Below, in pieces: positions 45,453-54,708 of a DNA stretch of 64,000 nucleotides (position 1 is its first letter; each line of letters begins with the position of its first letter). Under the pieces are notes generated by a model that ran no database searches, had not been told where the DNA came from, and saw nothing but the letters and a program-made list of their open reading frames with translations. The position numbers were made by a program, and so were the translations under genes. This DNA comes from Halovulum marinum (lineage in GTDB: Bacteria > Pseudomonadota > Alphaproteobacteria > Rhodobacterales > Rhodobacteraceae): contig NZ_WIND01000002.1 of assembly GCF_009697225.1 (NCBI RefSeq), forward strand, positions 434,001-498,000. Direction: 5' to 3'.

Positions 45453-45908
45453 ATGGCGAATTCGGTGACCGAGACGCTGCTGGGCGCGGTGGTCCTGCTG
45501 ACGGCGGCAGGCTTCGCCGTCTACGGCAACCAGACCGTCGGCCTGGGCGCCGGCGGCGACGGCCGCTACCAGCTGCACGCCAGTTTCAATTCGGTCGAGG
45601 GCATCGCCACCGGCACCGACGTGCGCATGGCCGGGGTCAAGATCGGCAGCGTCAGCCGGCTGGGGCTGAACCCGCAGACCTACCAGGCCGAGGTCGGGCT
45701 GGCGATCCGCGACGACATCAAGCTGCCGGAGGATTCCGACGTCAAGATCGCCTCGGAAGGTCTGCTGGGCGGGAATTTCGTCGAGATCACCCCCGGCGGA
45801 TCGGACCTGATGCTGGCCGACGGCGACGAGATCCTGCTGACGCAGAGCGCGATCAGTTTCCTGAACCTGCTGATGAAATTCGTCACCGGCGACAAAGAGG
45901 AAGGGTGA
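45453..45908 (+). CDS. mlaD: MlaD-type phospholipid transport substrate-binding protein
   Basis: 151 residues: an N-terminal membrane segment (about 8-27), then a single MCE domain (HASFNSVEGIATGTDVRMAGVKIGSV; ASEGLLGGNFVEITPG). MlaD is the lipid-binding ring of the Mla retrograde phospholipid transporter. The other mla genes are not here, a common situation in alphaproteobacteria. Its TGA overlaps the start of the DUF2155 gene. Confidence 0.9.
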   Translation: MANSVTETLLGAVVLLTAAGFAVYGNQTVGLGAGGDGRYQLHASFNSVEGIATGTDVRMAGVKIGSVSRLGLNPQTYQAEVGLAIRDDIKLPEDSDVKIASEGLLGGNFVEITPGGSDLMLADGDEILLTQSAISFLNLLMKFVTGDKEEG

Positions 45909-46525
45909 TGGCGGTGCCTTGCCCGATGCGCGCGGCGCTGGCCGCGCTGGCGCTGTGCGGTGCGGCGCTGACCGCCGCCGCGCAGGACGTGGACCTGAAC
46001 GATCCCGGCATCCTGACGCTGCCGCTGGACCAGCTGCCGCGCGGGCCGAACGATCCCGCGCCGCAGCCCGACGCGCAGCCGCAGCCCGCCGAGGAACAGC
46101 CCGACGCGCAGCCGCAGCCCGCCGAGGAACAGCCCGAACCGCGCCCGCTGGACGATCCCTTCGCCGACGAGCCGCGCGCGCGCCTGCCCGATCCCGCGCC
46201 TGCCGGCGCACAGGCGCCGCCGGGCGAGATGCTGGAGGCGCCGAAGGCGCGGCTGCGCGGCCTGGACAAGCTGAGCAACACGGTCAACGACTTCGAGATT
46301 CGCGTCGGCGAGACGCTGGCCTTCAAGCGGCTGGTCGTTACGCTGGCGGCCTGCCGCTACCCCCGCGGCGATATCACCGAGGAGGCCTATGCCTTCCTGA
46401 AGATCCGCGACCGCCGCGAGGAGGAGGACCGGTTTTCGGGATGGATGCTGGCGTCAAGCCCGGCGCTGTCGGCGCTGGACCATCCGCGCTACGACGTCTG
46501 GGTGCTGAGCTGCAACACCGACTGA
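45908..46525 (+). CDS. DUF2155 secreted protein
   Basis: 205 residues. Signal peptide (about 1-26, cleavage after TAAAQ), a Pro/Gln/Ala-rich linker that contains two perfect copies of an 11-residue repeat ([11 protein letters not shown]), and the DUF2155 domain (about 105-205, [42 protein letters not shown]). Function unknown; conserved next to mlaD in alphaproteobacteria. It starts within the mlaD stop codon and its 3' end overlaps the convergent aat gene by 37 bp. Confidence 0.88.
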   Translation: MAVPCPMRAALAALALCGAALTAAAQDVDLNDPGILTLPLDQLPRGPNDPAPQPDAQPQPAEEQPDAQPQPAEEQPEPRPLDDPFADEPRARLPDPAPAGAQAPPGEMLEAPKARLRGLDKLSNTVNDFEIRVGETLAFKRLVVTLAACRYPRGDITEEAYAFLKIRDRREEEDRFSGWMLASSPALSALDHPRYDVWVLSCNTD

Positions 46526-47145
46526 GGCGGCTCTGACAGCGGCAGCCGCCAGAAGTCGGCGGGGCGGCGCAGCGCCTTCTCCAATTCCTGGTGGTAGTGC
46601 GCGCGCGGGATCTCGACCGCGCCCATGCGTTCGAGATGCTCGGTCACGAACTGGGTGTCGAGCAGGCTGAAGCCGCCCGCGCGCAGCCGTGCGACCAGAT
46701 AGACCAGCGCCAGCTTCGACGCGTCGGGGCGCTGCGAGAACATGCTTTCGCCGAAGAACGCCCCGCCCAGCGCCACGCCGTAAAGGCCGCCGGCCAGCGT
46801 CCCGTCCTCCCACAGCTCGACCGAGTGCGCGTAGCCCATGCGGAACAGCTCGTGATAGAGTTCCTCGATCTGCGCGTTGATCCAGGTCTCCTGCCGGCTG
46901 GCGCAGGCGTCGACCACGTCCATGAAGCGGGTGTTGACCCGGACCTCGAAGCCGCCGCGCCGGATCTTGCGGCGCAGCGAGCGCGAGACGTGCAGCCCGT
47001 CGAGCGGCAGCACCCCGCGCAGCTTGGGATCGACCCAGAAGATCTCGTCCGACAGCGCGCCCTCGGCCATCGGAAAGATGCCCGAGGCATAGGCCTCGAG
47101 CAGCAGGCGCGCGCTGATCGGTGGAAAGTGAGGGTCGTCCCGCAC
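46489..47145 (-). CDS. aat: Leucyl/phenylalanyl-tRNA-protein transferase
   Basis: 218 residues. Adds Leu or Phe to the N-terminus of proteins starting with Arg or Lys, for ClpA/ClpS degradation. [37 protein letters not shown], and [30 protein letters not shown], are family signatures. Convergent with the DUF2155 gene (37-bp overlap); its start is 51 bp downstream of accC on the same strand, so it may be the last gene of accB-accC-aat. Confidence 0.95.
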   Translation of the reverse strand: MRDDPHFPPISARLLLEAYASGIFPMAEGALSDEIFWVDPKLRGVLPLDGLHVSRSLRRKIRRGGFEVRVNTRFMDVVDACASRQETWINAQIEELYHELFRMGYAHSVELWEDGTLAGGLYGVALGGAFFGESMFSQRPDASKLALVYLVARLRAGGFSLLDTQFVTEHLERMGAVEIPRAHYHQELEKALRRPADFWRLPLSEPPQSVLQLSTQTS

Positions 47146-47196
47146 GCTGCTTGTCCGCCCCCTCGCGCCGTTTCGGTCCCGGTTCCGGGCCCGGTG

Positions 47197-48540
47197 TCAG
47201 TCCTTCCGCGCCAGGAACTTCTCCAGCCAGTGGATGGTGTAGTCCCCGGTCTGGATGTCGGCCTGGTCCAGCAGATCGTAGAACAGCGGCGTGGTCGTTT
47301 CAATGCCGTCCACGATCAGCTCTCCCAGCGCGCGGCGCAGCCGCGCCAGCGCCTGCGGCCGGTCGTTGGCATGCACGATCAGCTTGCCGATCAGGCTGTC
47401 GTAATAGGGCGGGATCGAGTAGCCCTGATAGAGCGCGCTGTCCATCCGCACCCCCAGGCCCCCGGGCGCGTGATAGGCGGCGATGCGGCCGGGGCTGGGC
47501 CGGAACTCGGGCAGTTTCTCGGCGTTGATCCGCACCTCGATGGCATGGCCGACGGGGGTCAGATCGTCCTGGTGCAGGGTCATCGGCTCGCCGGCGGCGA
47601 CGCGGATCTGCTCCTGCACCAGATCGACGCGATAGACCGCCTCGGTCACCGGGTGCTCGACCTGCAGGCGGGTGTTCATCTCGATGAAGTAGAACTCGCC
47701 GTCCTCGTAGAGGAACTCGATGGTGCCGGCGCCGGAATAGCCCATCTCGCCCACCGCGTCGGCGCAGACCTTGCCGATCCGGGCGCGGGTTTCGGCGTCG
47801 ATGGCGGGCGAGGGCGATTCCTCGAACACCTTCTGGTGGCGGCGCTGAAGCGAACAGTCCCGCTCGCCCAGGTGCACCGCGCGGCCCTTGCCGTCGCCGA
47901 ACACCTGGATCTCGATGTGGCGCGGCTTCTGCAGGTATTTCTCGATGTAGACCTGGTCGTTGCCGAAGGCGGCCTTGGCCTCGGAGCGGGCACCCTGGAA
48001 GGCGTGGTCCAGTTCGGACCTGGAGCGCGCCAGCTTCATGCCGCGCCCGCCGCCGCCCGCGGTGGCCTTGATGATCACCGGATAGCCCATCTCGTCGGCC
48101 AGGCGCCGCGCCTCGGCCAGGTCGGGCACGCCGCCTTCCGAGCCGGGCACGCAGGGCACGCCCAGGGCGCGCATGGTCTCCTTGGCGGTGATCTTGTCGC
48201 CCATCATCCGGATGTGCTCGGACGAGGGGCCGATGAAGGTGATGTTGTGATCCTCGAGCACCTGCACGAAGGCGGCGTTCTCGGACAGAAAGCCGTAGCC
48301 GGGATGGATCGCCTCGGCGCCCGAGACCTCGCAGGCCGAGACGATCGAGGGCACCGAAAGATAGCTGTCTGTGCCCGGCGGCGGGCCGATGCAGACGCTT
48401 TCGTCGGCCATGCGCACGTGCATCGCGTCCGAGTCGGCGGTGGAATGCACCGCGACCGTCGCGATGCCCATTTCCTGGCAGGCGCGGATCACGCGGAGCG
48501 CGATCTCGCCGCGGTTGGCGATCAGGATCTTCTTGAACAC
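47197..48540 (-). CDS. accC: Acetyl-CoA carboxylase biotin carboxylase subunit
   Basis: 447 residues. Carboxylates the biotin on AccB with bicarbonate and ATP, the first step of fatty acid synthesis. The start MFKKILIANRGEIALRVIRA, the ATP-grasp glycine loop (GGGGRGMK), and FIEMNTRLQVEHPVTE are present. It is 10 bp downstream of accB, a classic accB-accC operon. Confidence 0.97.
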   Translation of the reverse strand: MFKKILIANRGEIALRVIRACQEMGIATVAVHSTADSDAMHVRMADESVCIGPPPGTDSYLSVPSIVSACEVSGAEAIHPGYGFLSENAAFVQVLEDHNITFIGPSSEHIRMMGDKITAKETMRALGVPCVPGSEGGVPDLAEARRLADEMGYPVIIKATAGGGGRGMKLARSRSELDHAFQGARSEAKAAFGNDQVYIEKYLQKPRHIEIQVFGDGKGRAVHLGERDCSLQRRHQKVFEESPSPAIDAETRARIGKVCADAVGEMGYSGAGTIEFLYEDGEFYFIEMNTRLQVEHPVTEAVYRVDLVQEQIRVAAGEPMTLHQDDLTPVGHAIEVRINAEKLPEFRPSPGRIAAYHAPGGLGVRMDSALYQGYSIPPYYDSLIGKLIVHANDRPQALARLRRALGELIVDGIETTTPLFYDLLDQADIQTGDYTIHWLEKFLARKD

Positions 48541-48550
48541 GTAACGCCCC

Positions 48551-49042
48551 TCACTCGAGGATCAGGAGCGGCGCGCCGAACTCGACCGGCGAGCCGTCCT
48601 CGATCAGGATGCGCTTCACCGTGCCGGCGCGCGGCGCCGGGATCTGGTTCATCGTCTTCATCGCCTCGATGATCAGCACGGTCTGACCTTCCGAGACCTT
48701 GTCGCCGACGCTGACGAACGCCGGCGCGCCCGGCTCGGGCTGCAGGTAGGCGGTGCCGACCATCGGCGAGGTCACCGCGCCGGGGTGCTGCGCCGGATCC
48801 TCCGGGGCCTCAGCGACGGCGGAGGCGGCCGCCGGGGCAGGGGCCGCGGCGGCGTGATGCACCGGGGCCGGCGCCGGCTGCATCTGCGGCGCCGCCAGGG
48901 TGCCGCGGGCGACCCTGACATCCAGCGTGTCGTCCTCGCCGAAGCTGCGGCGGACCTCGACCTCGCTGAGGTCGTGCTCGCGCAGCAATGCGGCCAGCGC
49001 CGCGATGAATTTCACGTCGGAAGTGTGATCGCTCTTGCTCAT
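48551..49042 (-). CDS. accB: Biotin carboxyl carrier protein of acetyl-CoA carboxylase
   Basis: 163 residues. An N-terminal helical region, a Pro/Ala-rich linker (about 50-85), then the biotinyl domain with EAMKTMN (biotinylated Lys near residue 128). ATG 49042 is chosen because the conserved start MSKSDHTSDVKFIAAL lies there; the upstream frame is arginine-rich and not conserved. First gene of accB-accC. Confidence 0.95.
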   Translation of the reverse strand: MSKSDHTSDVKFIAALAALLREHDLSEVEVRRSFGEDDTLDVRVARGTLAAPQMQPAPAPVHHAAAAPAPAAASAVAEAPEDPAQHPGAVTSPMVGTAYLQPEPGAPAFVSVGDKVSEGQTVLIIEAMKTMNQIPAPRAGTVKRILIEDGSPVEFGAPLLILE

Positions 49043-49152
49043 CCGGTCCCCGGCTCTGCCTCGCATCGGTGCCGCGGCCCGTCCGGGCCACGCGGTGCAT
49101 GCCTTATACGGGGAGAGCGTGCACAGGAAAAGTGCCGATCCCCTTCTGCCGC

Positions 49153-49905
49153 CTACATCTTGTCGCGCTGCGCGTCCACCATATCCTGCATCTGCGCCAG
49201 CGGAGGATAGCCGCGCACCAGCTCGTCGCCGATCGCGAAGGTCGGCGTGCCGCCGATCTGCAGCGCCGCGCCCAGCTCGCGGTTGGCCTGCAGGATGCGG
49301 GTGACCCGGTCGCTCTGCGCCAGCGCCGCCATCGCCTTGACATCGACGCCGGACGTCCGCGCCAGGCCCTCGACCACCTTCGCGTTCAGCGGGCCCTTGT
49401 GCTGCATCAGCCGGTCCGAGAACGCCTTGTAGAGCGCCTGGTCCTGTTCCAGCAGCACCGCCACCGCGGCGCGGGCGGCGATCTCGGAGGCCGGCCCGAG
49501 GATCGGGAATTCCTTCTGGATCAGGCGGATCTCGCCGTCGCGGGCCAGCAGTTCGCCGACCTCGGGATGGGCGCGCTTGCAGAAGCTGCACTGATAGTCG
49601 AGGAACTCGACGATAGTGACGTCGCCGTCGGGGTTGCCGCCGACCCGGGAATGGCCGTCGTCGAGGATCGCGTCGCGGTGCGCCTCCAGCGCCCGCGCCG
49701 CCTGCTGCGCCCGCGCCTCGGCCCGGCGCGATTCGAGCTCGGAGATCACCTCCATCAGCACTTCCGGGTTCTTCAGCAGATAGGTGCGGATCTCGCGGCC
49801 CAGCAGGGCGCGGTCCTCGTCGCTGAGATCGTCGAACGGGCCGGCCGCGACGGCTGAACCCATGCCCATGCCCAGCACCAGCAGCAGCGGAAACAGCAGT
49901 CTCAT
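49153..49905 (-). CDS. DsbA-family thiol-disulfide protein, secreted
   Basis: 250 residues. Signal peptide (about 1-21), a predicted helical N-terminal extension, and a DsbA-type thioredoxin domain with CSFC at 106-109 (in FLDYQCSFCKRAHP). cis-Pro is in GGTPTFAIGD. Such proteins (Com1/DsbA-like) oxidise or shuffle disulfides in the periplasm; the specific clients are unknown. Single gene, divergent from the aminotransferase gene. Confidence 0.9.
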   Translation of the reverse strand: MRLLFPLLLVLGMGMGSAVAAGPFDDLSDEDRALLGREIRTYLLKNPEVLMEVISELESRRAEARAQQAARALEAHRDAILDDGHSRVGGNPDGDVTIVEFLDYQCSFCKRAHPEVGELLARDGEIRLIQKEFPILGPASEIAARAAVAVLLEQDQALYKAFSDRLMQHKGPLNAKVVEGLARTSGVDVKAMAALAQSDRVTRILQANRELGAALQIGGTPTFAIGDELVRGYPPLAQMQDMVDAQRDKM

Positions 49906-50121
49906 GAATTCGGTGTCCTTTCTCGGCTTTCGGTCGCGCCGCGCGGCGAGGGTGTCAATGACGGTCGGGCTCCGGCCGCCGTGGAACCGCCACCTGGCGG
50001 GGCGGCGTTCGGGGCCGCAGCAACCGGCGCGCTGGCCGGAAGCCGGGCCGGGGGCCTTGCCACGGTCTGCTGAAAATGGTGAGCCTCCGCTGGTGGACCG
50101 CAACAGCCAGAGGCGAAACCG

Positions 50122-51273
50122 ATGCGAACTTCAAGCCGCGGCGAGGTCGATCCCTTCATCGTGATGGATGTCGCCGAGCGGGCGCGGATCGCCGAAGCGG
50201 CGGGGCGGCGCATCGTCCACATGGAAATCGGCCAGCCCGGCACCGCCGCGCCGGCGGCCGCGCGCGCCGCCGTGGCCCGCGCGCTGGACGCCGAGACGCT
50301 GGGCTACACCGTCGCCCTGGGCCTGCCGGCGCTGCGCGCGCGGATCGCGCGGCTGTACGGCGAATGGTACGGCATCGACCTGGATCCGGGCCGGGTGGTG
50401 GTCACCGCCGGCTCCTCGGCCGGGTTCCAGCTGGCGTTCCTGTCGCTGTTCGACGCCGGCCAGCGGGTCGGGATCGGCGATCCGGGCTATCCCAGCTACC
50501 GCAACATCCTCAAGGCGCTGTCGCTGCAGCCGGTGCGGATCGAAACCGGCGCCGACACCCGCTATCAGGTCGCGCCGGCGCATCTGCACGGCCTGGGGCT
50601 GGACGGGCTGCTGGTGGCCAGCCCGGCGAACCCGACCGGCACGGTGCTGGACCGGCCGCACCTGGCGGCGCTGATGGCCGCCTGCGCCGAGGCCGGGACC
50701 GCCTTCGTCTCGGACGAGATCTACCACGGGCTGACCTATGGCGGGCGCGCGACCACGGCGCTGGAGGTGGGCGACGACGTCTACGTGATCAACTCGTTCT
50801 CGAAGTTTTTCTCGATGACCGGCTGGCGGGTCGGCTGGATGGTGGTGCCCGCGGACCATGTGCGCCGGGTCGAGCGGCTGGCGCAGAACCTGTTCATCTG
50901 CGCGCCGCACGTGGCGCAGGTCGCCGCGCTGGCGGCGCTGGACGCGCAGGACGAGATGCGGGCGAACGTCGCCACCTACGCACGCAACCGGGCGCTGCTG
51001 CTCGATGCGCTGCCGCGCGCCGGGTTCGCGCGGATCGCGCCGCCCGACGGCGCGTTCTACCTGTACGCGGACGTGGCGCACCTGACCGACGACAGCCGCG
51101 CGCTGGCGGCCGAACTGCTGGAGCGGGCCGGGGTGGCGGTGACGCCGGGGCTGGATTTCGATCCGGTGCGCGGCCACCGCTGGCTGCGGTTCTCCTACGC
51201 CGGCGCGCATGCCGAGATGATCGAGGGGGCAGAGCGGCTGAAGGCCTGGTACCAGGCGCGCGGCGCGTCCTGA
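50122..51273 (+). CDS. Class I/II pyridoxal-phosphate aminotransferase
   Basis: 383 residues of the aspartate aminotransferase fold. The PLP lysine is Lys228 in INSFSKFFSMTGWRVGW; SPANPTGT and VSDEIYHGLTY are also present, and the arginine for the substrate carboxylate is expected in the C-terminal RHWLRFSYAG-like segment (GHRWLRFSYAG). The substrate is not predictable from sequence alone. Single gene, convergent with rne. Confidence 0.9.
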   Translation: MRTSSRGEVDPFIVMDVAERARIAEAAGRRIVHMEIGQPGTAAPAAARAAVARALDAETLGYTVALGLPALRARIARLYGEWYGIDLDPGRVVVTAGSSAGFQLAFLSLFDAGQRVGIGDPGYPSYRNILKALSLQPVRIETGADTRYQVAPAHLHGLGLDGLLVASPANPTGTVLDRPHLAALMAACAEAGTAFVSDEIYHGLTYGGRATTALEVGDDVYVINSFSKFFSMTGWRVGWMVVPADHVRRVERLAQNLFICAPHVAQVAALAALDAQDEMRANVATYARNRALLLDALPRAGFARIAPPDGAFYLYADVAHLTDDSRALAAELLERAGVAVTPGLDFDPVRGHRWLRFSYAGAHAEMIEGAERLKAWYQARGAS

Positions 51274-51279
51274 GGGGCG

Positions 51280-51308
51280 GGCGGCGCGATCCCCGGGACC
51301 GCGCCGCC
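51280..51308. terminator. GC-rich hairpin between the aminotransferase and rne (weak evidence)
   Basis: 9-bp perfect stem GGCGGCGCG (51280-51288) / CGCGCCGCC (51300-51308), 11-nt loop, between convergent gene ends. No clear T-run on either side, so its termination strength is uncertain. Confidence 0.4.
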
Positions 51309-51315
51309 GCCGGCC

Positions 51316-54252
51316 TTATTCGGAGCTGCTGAGCGCGCGCGACCACCAGCCGCGCTTGCGCCCGGCGGTCTCGTCCTCGCCGCCGTCCTCGGCCTCGGTC
51401 GCGGGCTGCGGCGCAGCGGGCTCGGCACGGTCCGTTTCGGTACGGTCCGTCTCGACCCGGTCCGCCTCCGCCGCCGGGGCCGTGCCGGTCATTACCGCCG
51501 ACGCGGCGCCGACGACGGCTTCGATGGTTTCCTTCGCCGAGGCGCGCACCCGCGGCTTGCGCTGCCGCGCGGCTGCACCGGCGGGCGGCGTCTCGGCGGG
51601 TGGTGTCCCGGCGGGATGTGTCTCGGCGGGCTGTGCGTCGACGGGCGCGGGCGCTTCGGACGGCCACGCCTCGGGCGCGGTGTCGGCCCCGGCGGCGCTG
51701 TCCGCAGTGGCGGCGGCGTCGGCAAGGGCCGGCTCGGGTTCCGGCGTTTCGGCCGGCTCGATCGACTCCTCGGCGGCCTGTCCGACCGGGATGTCGCCGT
51801 TGCCGTTGTTGTCGTCATCGTCGTCTTCGGTCACCGTCTCGCTGGCGCTCTCGACGATCTCGGACGCGGCGGATTTCCGCTTGCGGCTGCGCGCGCGCGG
51901 CTTGCGCGGCGCCGGCTCGCCATTGTCGTCCGCGGCCTCGGCCGGGCTGTGCACCGCGGCGTCACCGGCGTCCACCAGCACGTCGCCGGACGCGTTATCG
52001 CTGGCCGGCGTCGCGGCCGGCGCTTCGGCGGGCACGGCTGTGTCCCGCGGGGCGCCGTCGGTCGCGCTGTCGGCACCATGCTGCGCCTCGTCGCGGTTCT
52101 TGCCGCCGCGCCGCCGGCGACGGCGCTTCTTCTTCTTCTGCTGACCGTCGTCGCCGGCGGCCTCGGCCGCAGGCCGCTCGGCCGGGATCTCCTCCGGCTC
52201 CTCGACGGTCTCGTCCTCGAGGTCGGCGATCGGCGCGATGCGGATGGTCTCGAGCTCCTGCGCCTGCGGCACGGCGCGGCTGGCGGTGCTGAAACGCTGG
52301 ATCTCGTAATCCGGGCTGATCATCGCCGGGCGACCCTCGACGCGCACCGACAGGCCGAACCGGCCCTCGATCATCGCGATGTGGTCGCGCTTGGCGTTCA
52401 GCAGGTAGTTGGCGATCTCGACCGGGCAGGCGACCAGCACCTCCTTGGCGCGCTGGCGCACGCCTTCCTCCTCCAGCTCGCGCAGGATCGCCAGGCCGAG
52501 GCTGTCGGACGAGCGCACCCGGCCGGTGCCGTGGCAGTGCGAGCAGGGCGCGGTGGTGGCCTCGAGCATGCCCGGGCGCAGCCGCTGGCGGCTCATCTCG
52601 AGCAGCCCGAAGCTGGAGATCCGGCCGACCTGGATGCGGGCGCGGTCGGTCTTCAGCTTGTCCTTCAGCCGCTTCTCGACCGAGGCGTTGTTCCGGCGGT
52701 CGTCCATGTCGATGAAGTCGATCACGATCAGCCCGGCGAGGTCGCGCAGACGCGCCTGGCGGGCGACTTCCTCGGCGGCCTCGAGGTTGGTCTTGAGCGC
52801 GGTCTCCTCGATCGAGCCTTCCTTGGTCGAGCGGCCGGAGTTCACGTCGACCGCGACCAGCGCCTCGGTCACGTCGATCACGATGTAGCCGCCGGACCGC
52901 AGCTGCACGGTCGGGTTGAACATCGCCGTCAGGTAGTTCTCGACCTGGAAGCGCGCGAACAGCGGCAGCGGATCGGTGTACAGCTTCACGTTGCGGGCGT
53001 GGGACGGCATGAGCATCTTCATGTAGTCCTTGGCCTCGCGGTAGCCGGACTCGCCCTCGACCAGCACCTCGTCGATGTCGCGGCTGTAGAGGTCGCGGAT
53101 CGAGCGCTTGATCAGGCTGCCTTCCTCGTAGATGTGCGCCGGCGCGATCGAGCGCAGCGTCAGATCGCGAATCTGCTCCCACTGGCGCAGCAGGTATTCG
53201 TAGTCGCGCTTGATCTCGGTCTTGGTGCGCTTGGCGCCGGCGGTGCGGATGATCAGCCCCGCGCCCTGCGGCACGGTGATCTCGGAGGCGATCTCCTTCA
53301 GCTTCTTGCGGTCGGGGGCGTTGGTGATCTTGCGGCTGATGCCGCCGCCGCGGGCGGTGTTGGGCATCAGCACGCAATACCGGCCGGCCAGCGACAGGTA
53401 GGTGGTCAGCGCCGCGCCCTTGTTGCCGCGCTCTTCCTTGACGACCTGCACCAGCAGGATCTGGCGGACCTTGATGACCTCCTGGATCTTGTAGCGGCGC
53501 GGGCGGGGGCGGCGCGGGGCGATGTCCTCTTTCGGATCGTCCGCACCGACGGTGTCGACCTCGTCGACCTTGGCATCGGCCGCCTCGGCGTCGGTCTCGG
53601 CGTGGGCATCGTCGTGGGCATCGTCAGCGGCGTCGGTATCGTCACCGCCACGCGATGCATCTGCCGCATCATCGGCCTGCGCCGGCTCCGGCTGCGAGGC
53701 CGACGGCGTTTCCGACGCCTCCGGGTCGCTGGCGCCGTCGGCAGCCTCGGCCCTGGGGCGCGCGCCCGCGGTTTCGGGCAGATCCTCGACCAGCGTCGAC
53801 TCGTCGGTCTCGGCCGGCAGGTCCTCGGCCAGCACGGCATCGCCGGCGCTGGCGGCGCCGTCACGGCTGGGCTGCGACTTCGAGCGGCCGCGCGAGCGCG
53901 AGCGGGAACGGCCGCGCGACGGCTTTTTCCGATCTTCCTCGTCTTCCTCGCTTTCGGCGCGGTCCAGCGCCTGTTCCTCGGCCAGCAGCGCCTCGCGGTC
54001 GGCGACCGGGATCTGGTAGTAGTCCGGATGGATTTCCGAGAACGCGAGGAAGCCGTGGCGGTTGCCGCCGTAGTCGATGAACGCGGCCTGGAGCGACGGC
54101 TCCACCCGGGTGACCTTGGCGAGATAGATGTTCCCCGCCAGCTGGCGCTTGTTCAGCGATTCGAAATCGAATTCGTCGACCTTGTTTCCTTCGACCACGA
54201 CCACGCGGGTCTCTTCCGCGTGGGTGGCGTCGATAAGCATTTTCTTGGGCAT
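51316..54252 (-). CDS. rne: Ribonuclease E/G family endoribonuclease
   Basis: 978 residues, the RNase E size. Start MPKKMLIDATHAEETRVVVVEGNKVDEF, then an S1 domain that is split by a long acidic, Ser/Arg-rich insertion (about residues 90-265), as in alphaproteobacterial RNase E. The catalytic core has EALVAVDVNSGRSTK and VIDFIDMDDRRN (metal Asp residues), and the zinc link is CSHCHGTG. The C-terminal third is low-complexity and Pro/Glu/Ala-rich, expected to scaffold the degradosome. ATG 54252 is used; the frame extends upstream without conserved sequence. Confidence 0.95.
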   Translation of the reverse strand: MPKKMLIDATHAEETRVVVVEGNKVDEFDFESLNKRQLAGNIYLAKVTRVEPSLQAAFIDYGGNRHGFLAFSEIHPDYYQIPVADREALLAEEQALDRAESEEDEEDRKKPSRGRSRSRSRGRSKSQPSRDGAASAGDAVLAEDLPAETDESTLVEDLPETAGARPRAEAADGASDPEASETPSASQPEPAQADDAADASRGGDDTDAADDAHDDAHAETDAEAADAKVDEVDTVGADDPKEDIAPRRPRPRRYKIQEVIKVRQILLVQVVKEERGNKGAALTTYLSLAGRYCVLMPNTARGGGISRKITNAPDRKKLKEIASEITVPQGAGLIIRTAGAKRTKTEIKRDYEYLLRQWEQIRDLTLRSIAPAHIYEEGSLIKRSIRDLYSRDIDEVLVEGESGYREAKDYMKMLMPSHARNVKLYTDPLPLFARFQVENYLTAMFNPTVQLRSGGYIVIDVTEALVAVDVNSGRSTKEGSIEETALKTNLEAAEEVARQARLRDLAGLIVIDFIDMDDRRNNASVEKRLKDKLKTDRARIQVGRISSFGLLEMSRQRLRPGMLEATTAPCSHCHGTGRVRSSDSLGLAILRELEEEGVRQRAKEVLVACPVEIANYLLNAKRDHIAMIEGRFGLSVRVEGRPAMISPDYEIQRFSTASRAVPQAQELETIRIAPIADLEDETVEEPEEIPAERPAAEAAGDDGQQKKKKRRRRRRGGKNRDEAQHGADSATDGAPRDTAVPAEAPAATPASDNASGDVLVDAGDAAVHSPAEAADDNGEPAPRKPRARSRKRKSAASEIVESASETVTEDDDDDNNGNGDIPVGQAAEESIEPAETPEPEPALADAAATADSAAGADTAPEAWPSEAPAPVDAQPAETHPAGTPPAETPPAGAAARQRKPRVRASAKETIEAVVGAASAVMTGTAPAAEADRVETDRTETDRAEPAAPQPATEAEDGGEDETAGRKRGWWSRALSSSE

Positions 54253-54708
54253 GTTGTCTTTCTGGAGATCCCGTTCCGCCGCTGCCGCGCGGGGCGCGGG
54301 GGGCACGGGACGTCACCTGTTCGGGCGAGGGCGCGCACGACCGGACCCCTCCGACGGGCGGCGGAAGCCATCCCTCGGGTCGGTTCTGCAAGGCCGGCGC
54401 GGTTCATCGCGGTTCGTCTCCTGGTCCCGGGCGGGCCCGGGGCACATTTTCGTTTCCCGGCAAACGGCCGGGGCGGGTGGCGCAAAGGCCGGTCGCTTTT
54501 CAACGGAGCTCAGGGGCAGGGTCTGCCGGTGCAGCCCCGGAGTGAGCGACAAATACAGTTCGCCGACGGATTTTTCGCAGCGATGCGGCGAAGATAACCG
54601 CGCAAGACAGACGAGTACAATCGAATTCTGGTGCAAGATGGTGTAGTCTGCGGGCAATGTGACACCACCGCCGCGAAGGCGGGATCGGAAATCGAGCGGA
54701 GGCAGGTC
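54253..54708. other. rne leader and divergent promoter region
   Basis: 456 bp between the divergent rne and amidase genes with no credible gene. Most of it would be the rne 5' leader: the promoter listed at 54592-54620 implies about 330 nt. In other bacteria the rne leader is the target of RNase E self-cleavage; here this is inferred from length only. Confidence 0.5.
54592..54620 (-). promoter_or_regulatory. Candidate rne promoter (TTGTAC-N17-TTATCT)
   Basis: Minus-strand TTGTAC (54620-54615), 17 bp, TTATCT (54597-54592). Predicted start near 54585, leaving a leader of about 330 nt. Confidence 0.5.

Noticed and set aside
49983-50009. GGAAC-N18-CGTT upstream of the aminotransferase gene
   Set aside because: Spacer of 18 bp is outside the 16-17 bp of the EcfG consensus; the target is not a stress-type gene.
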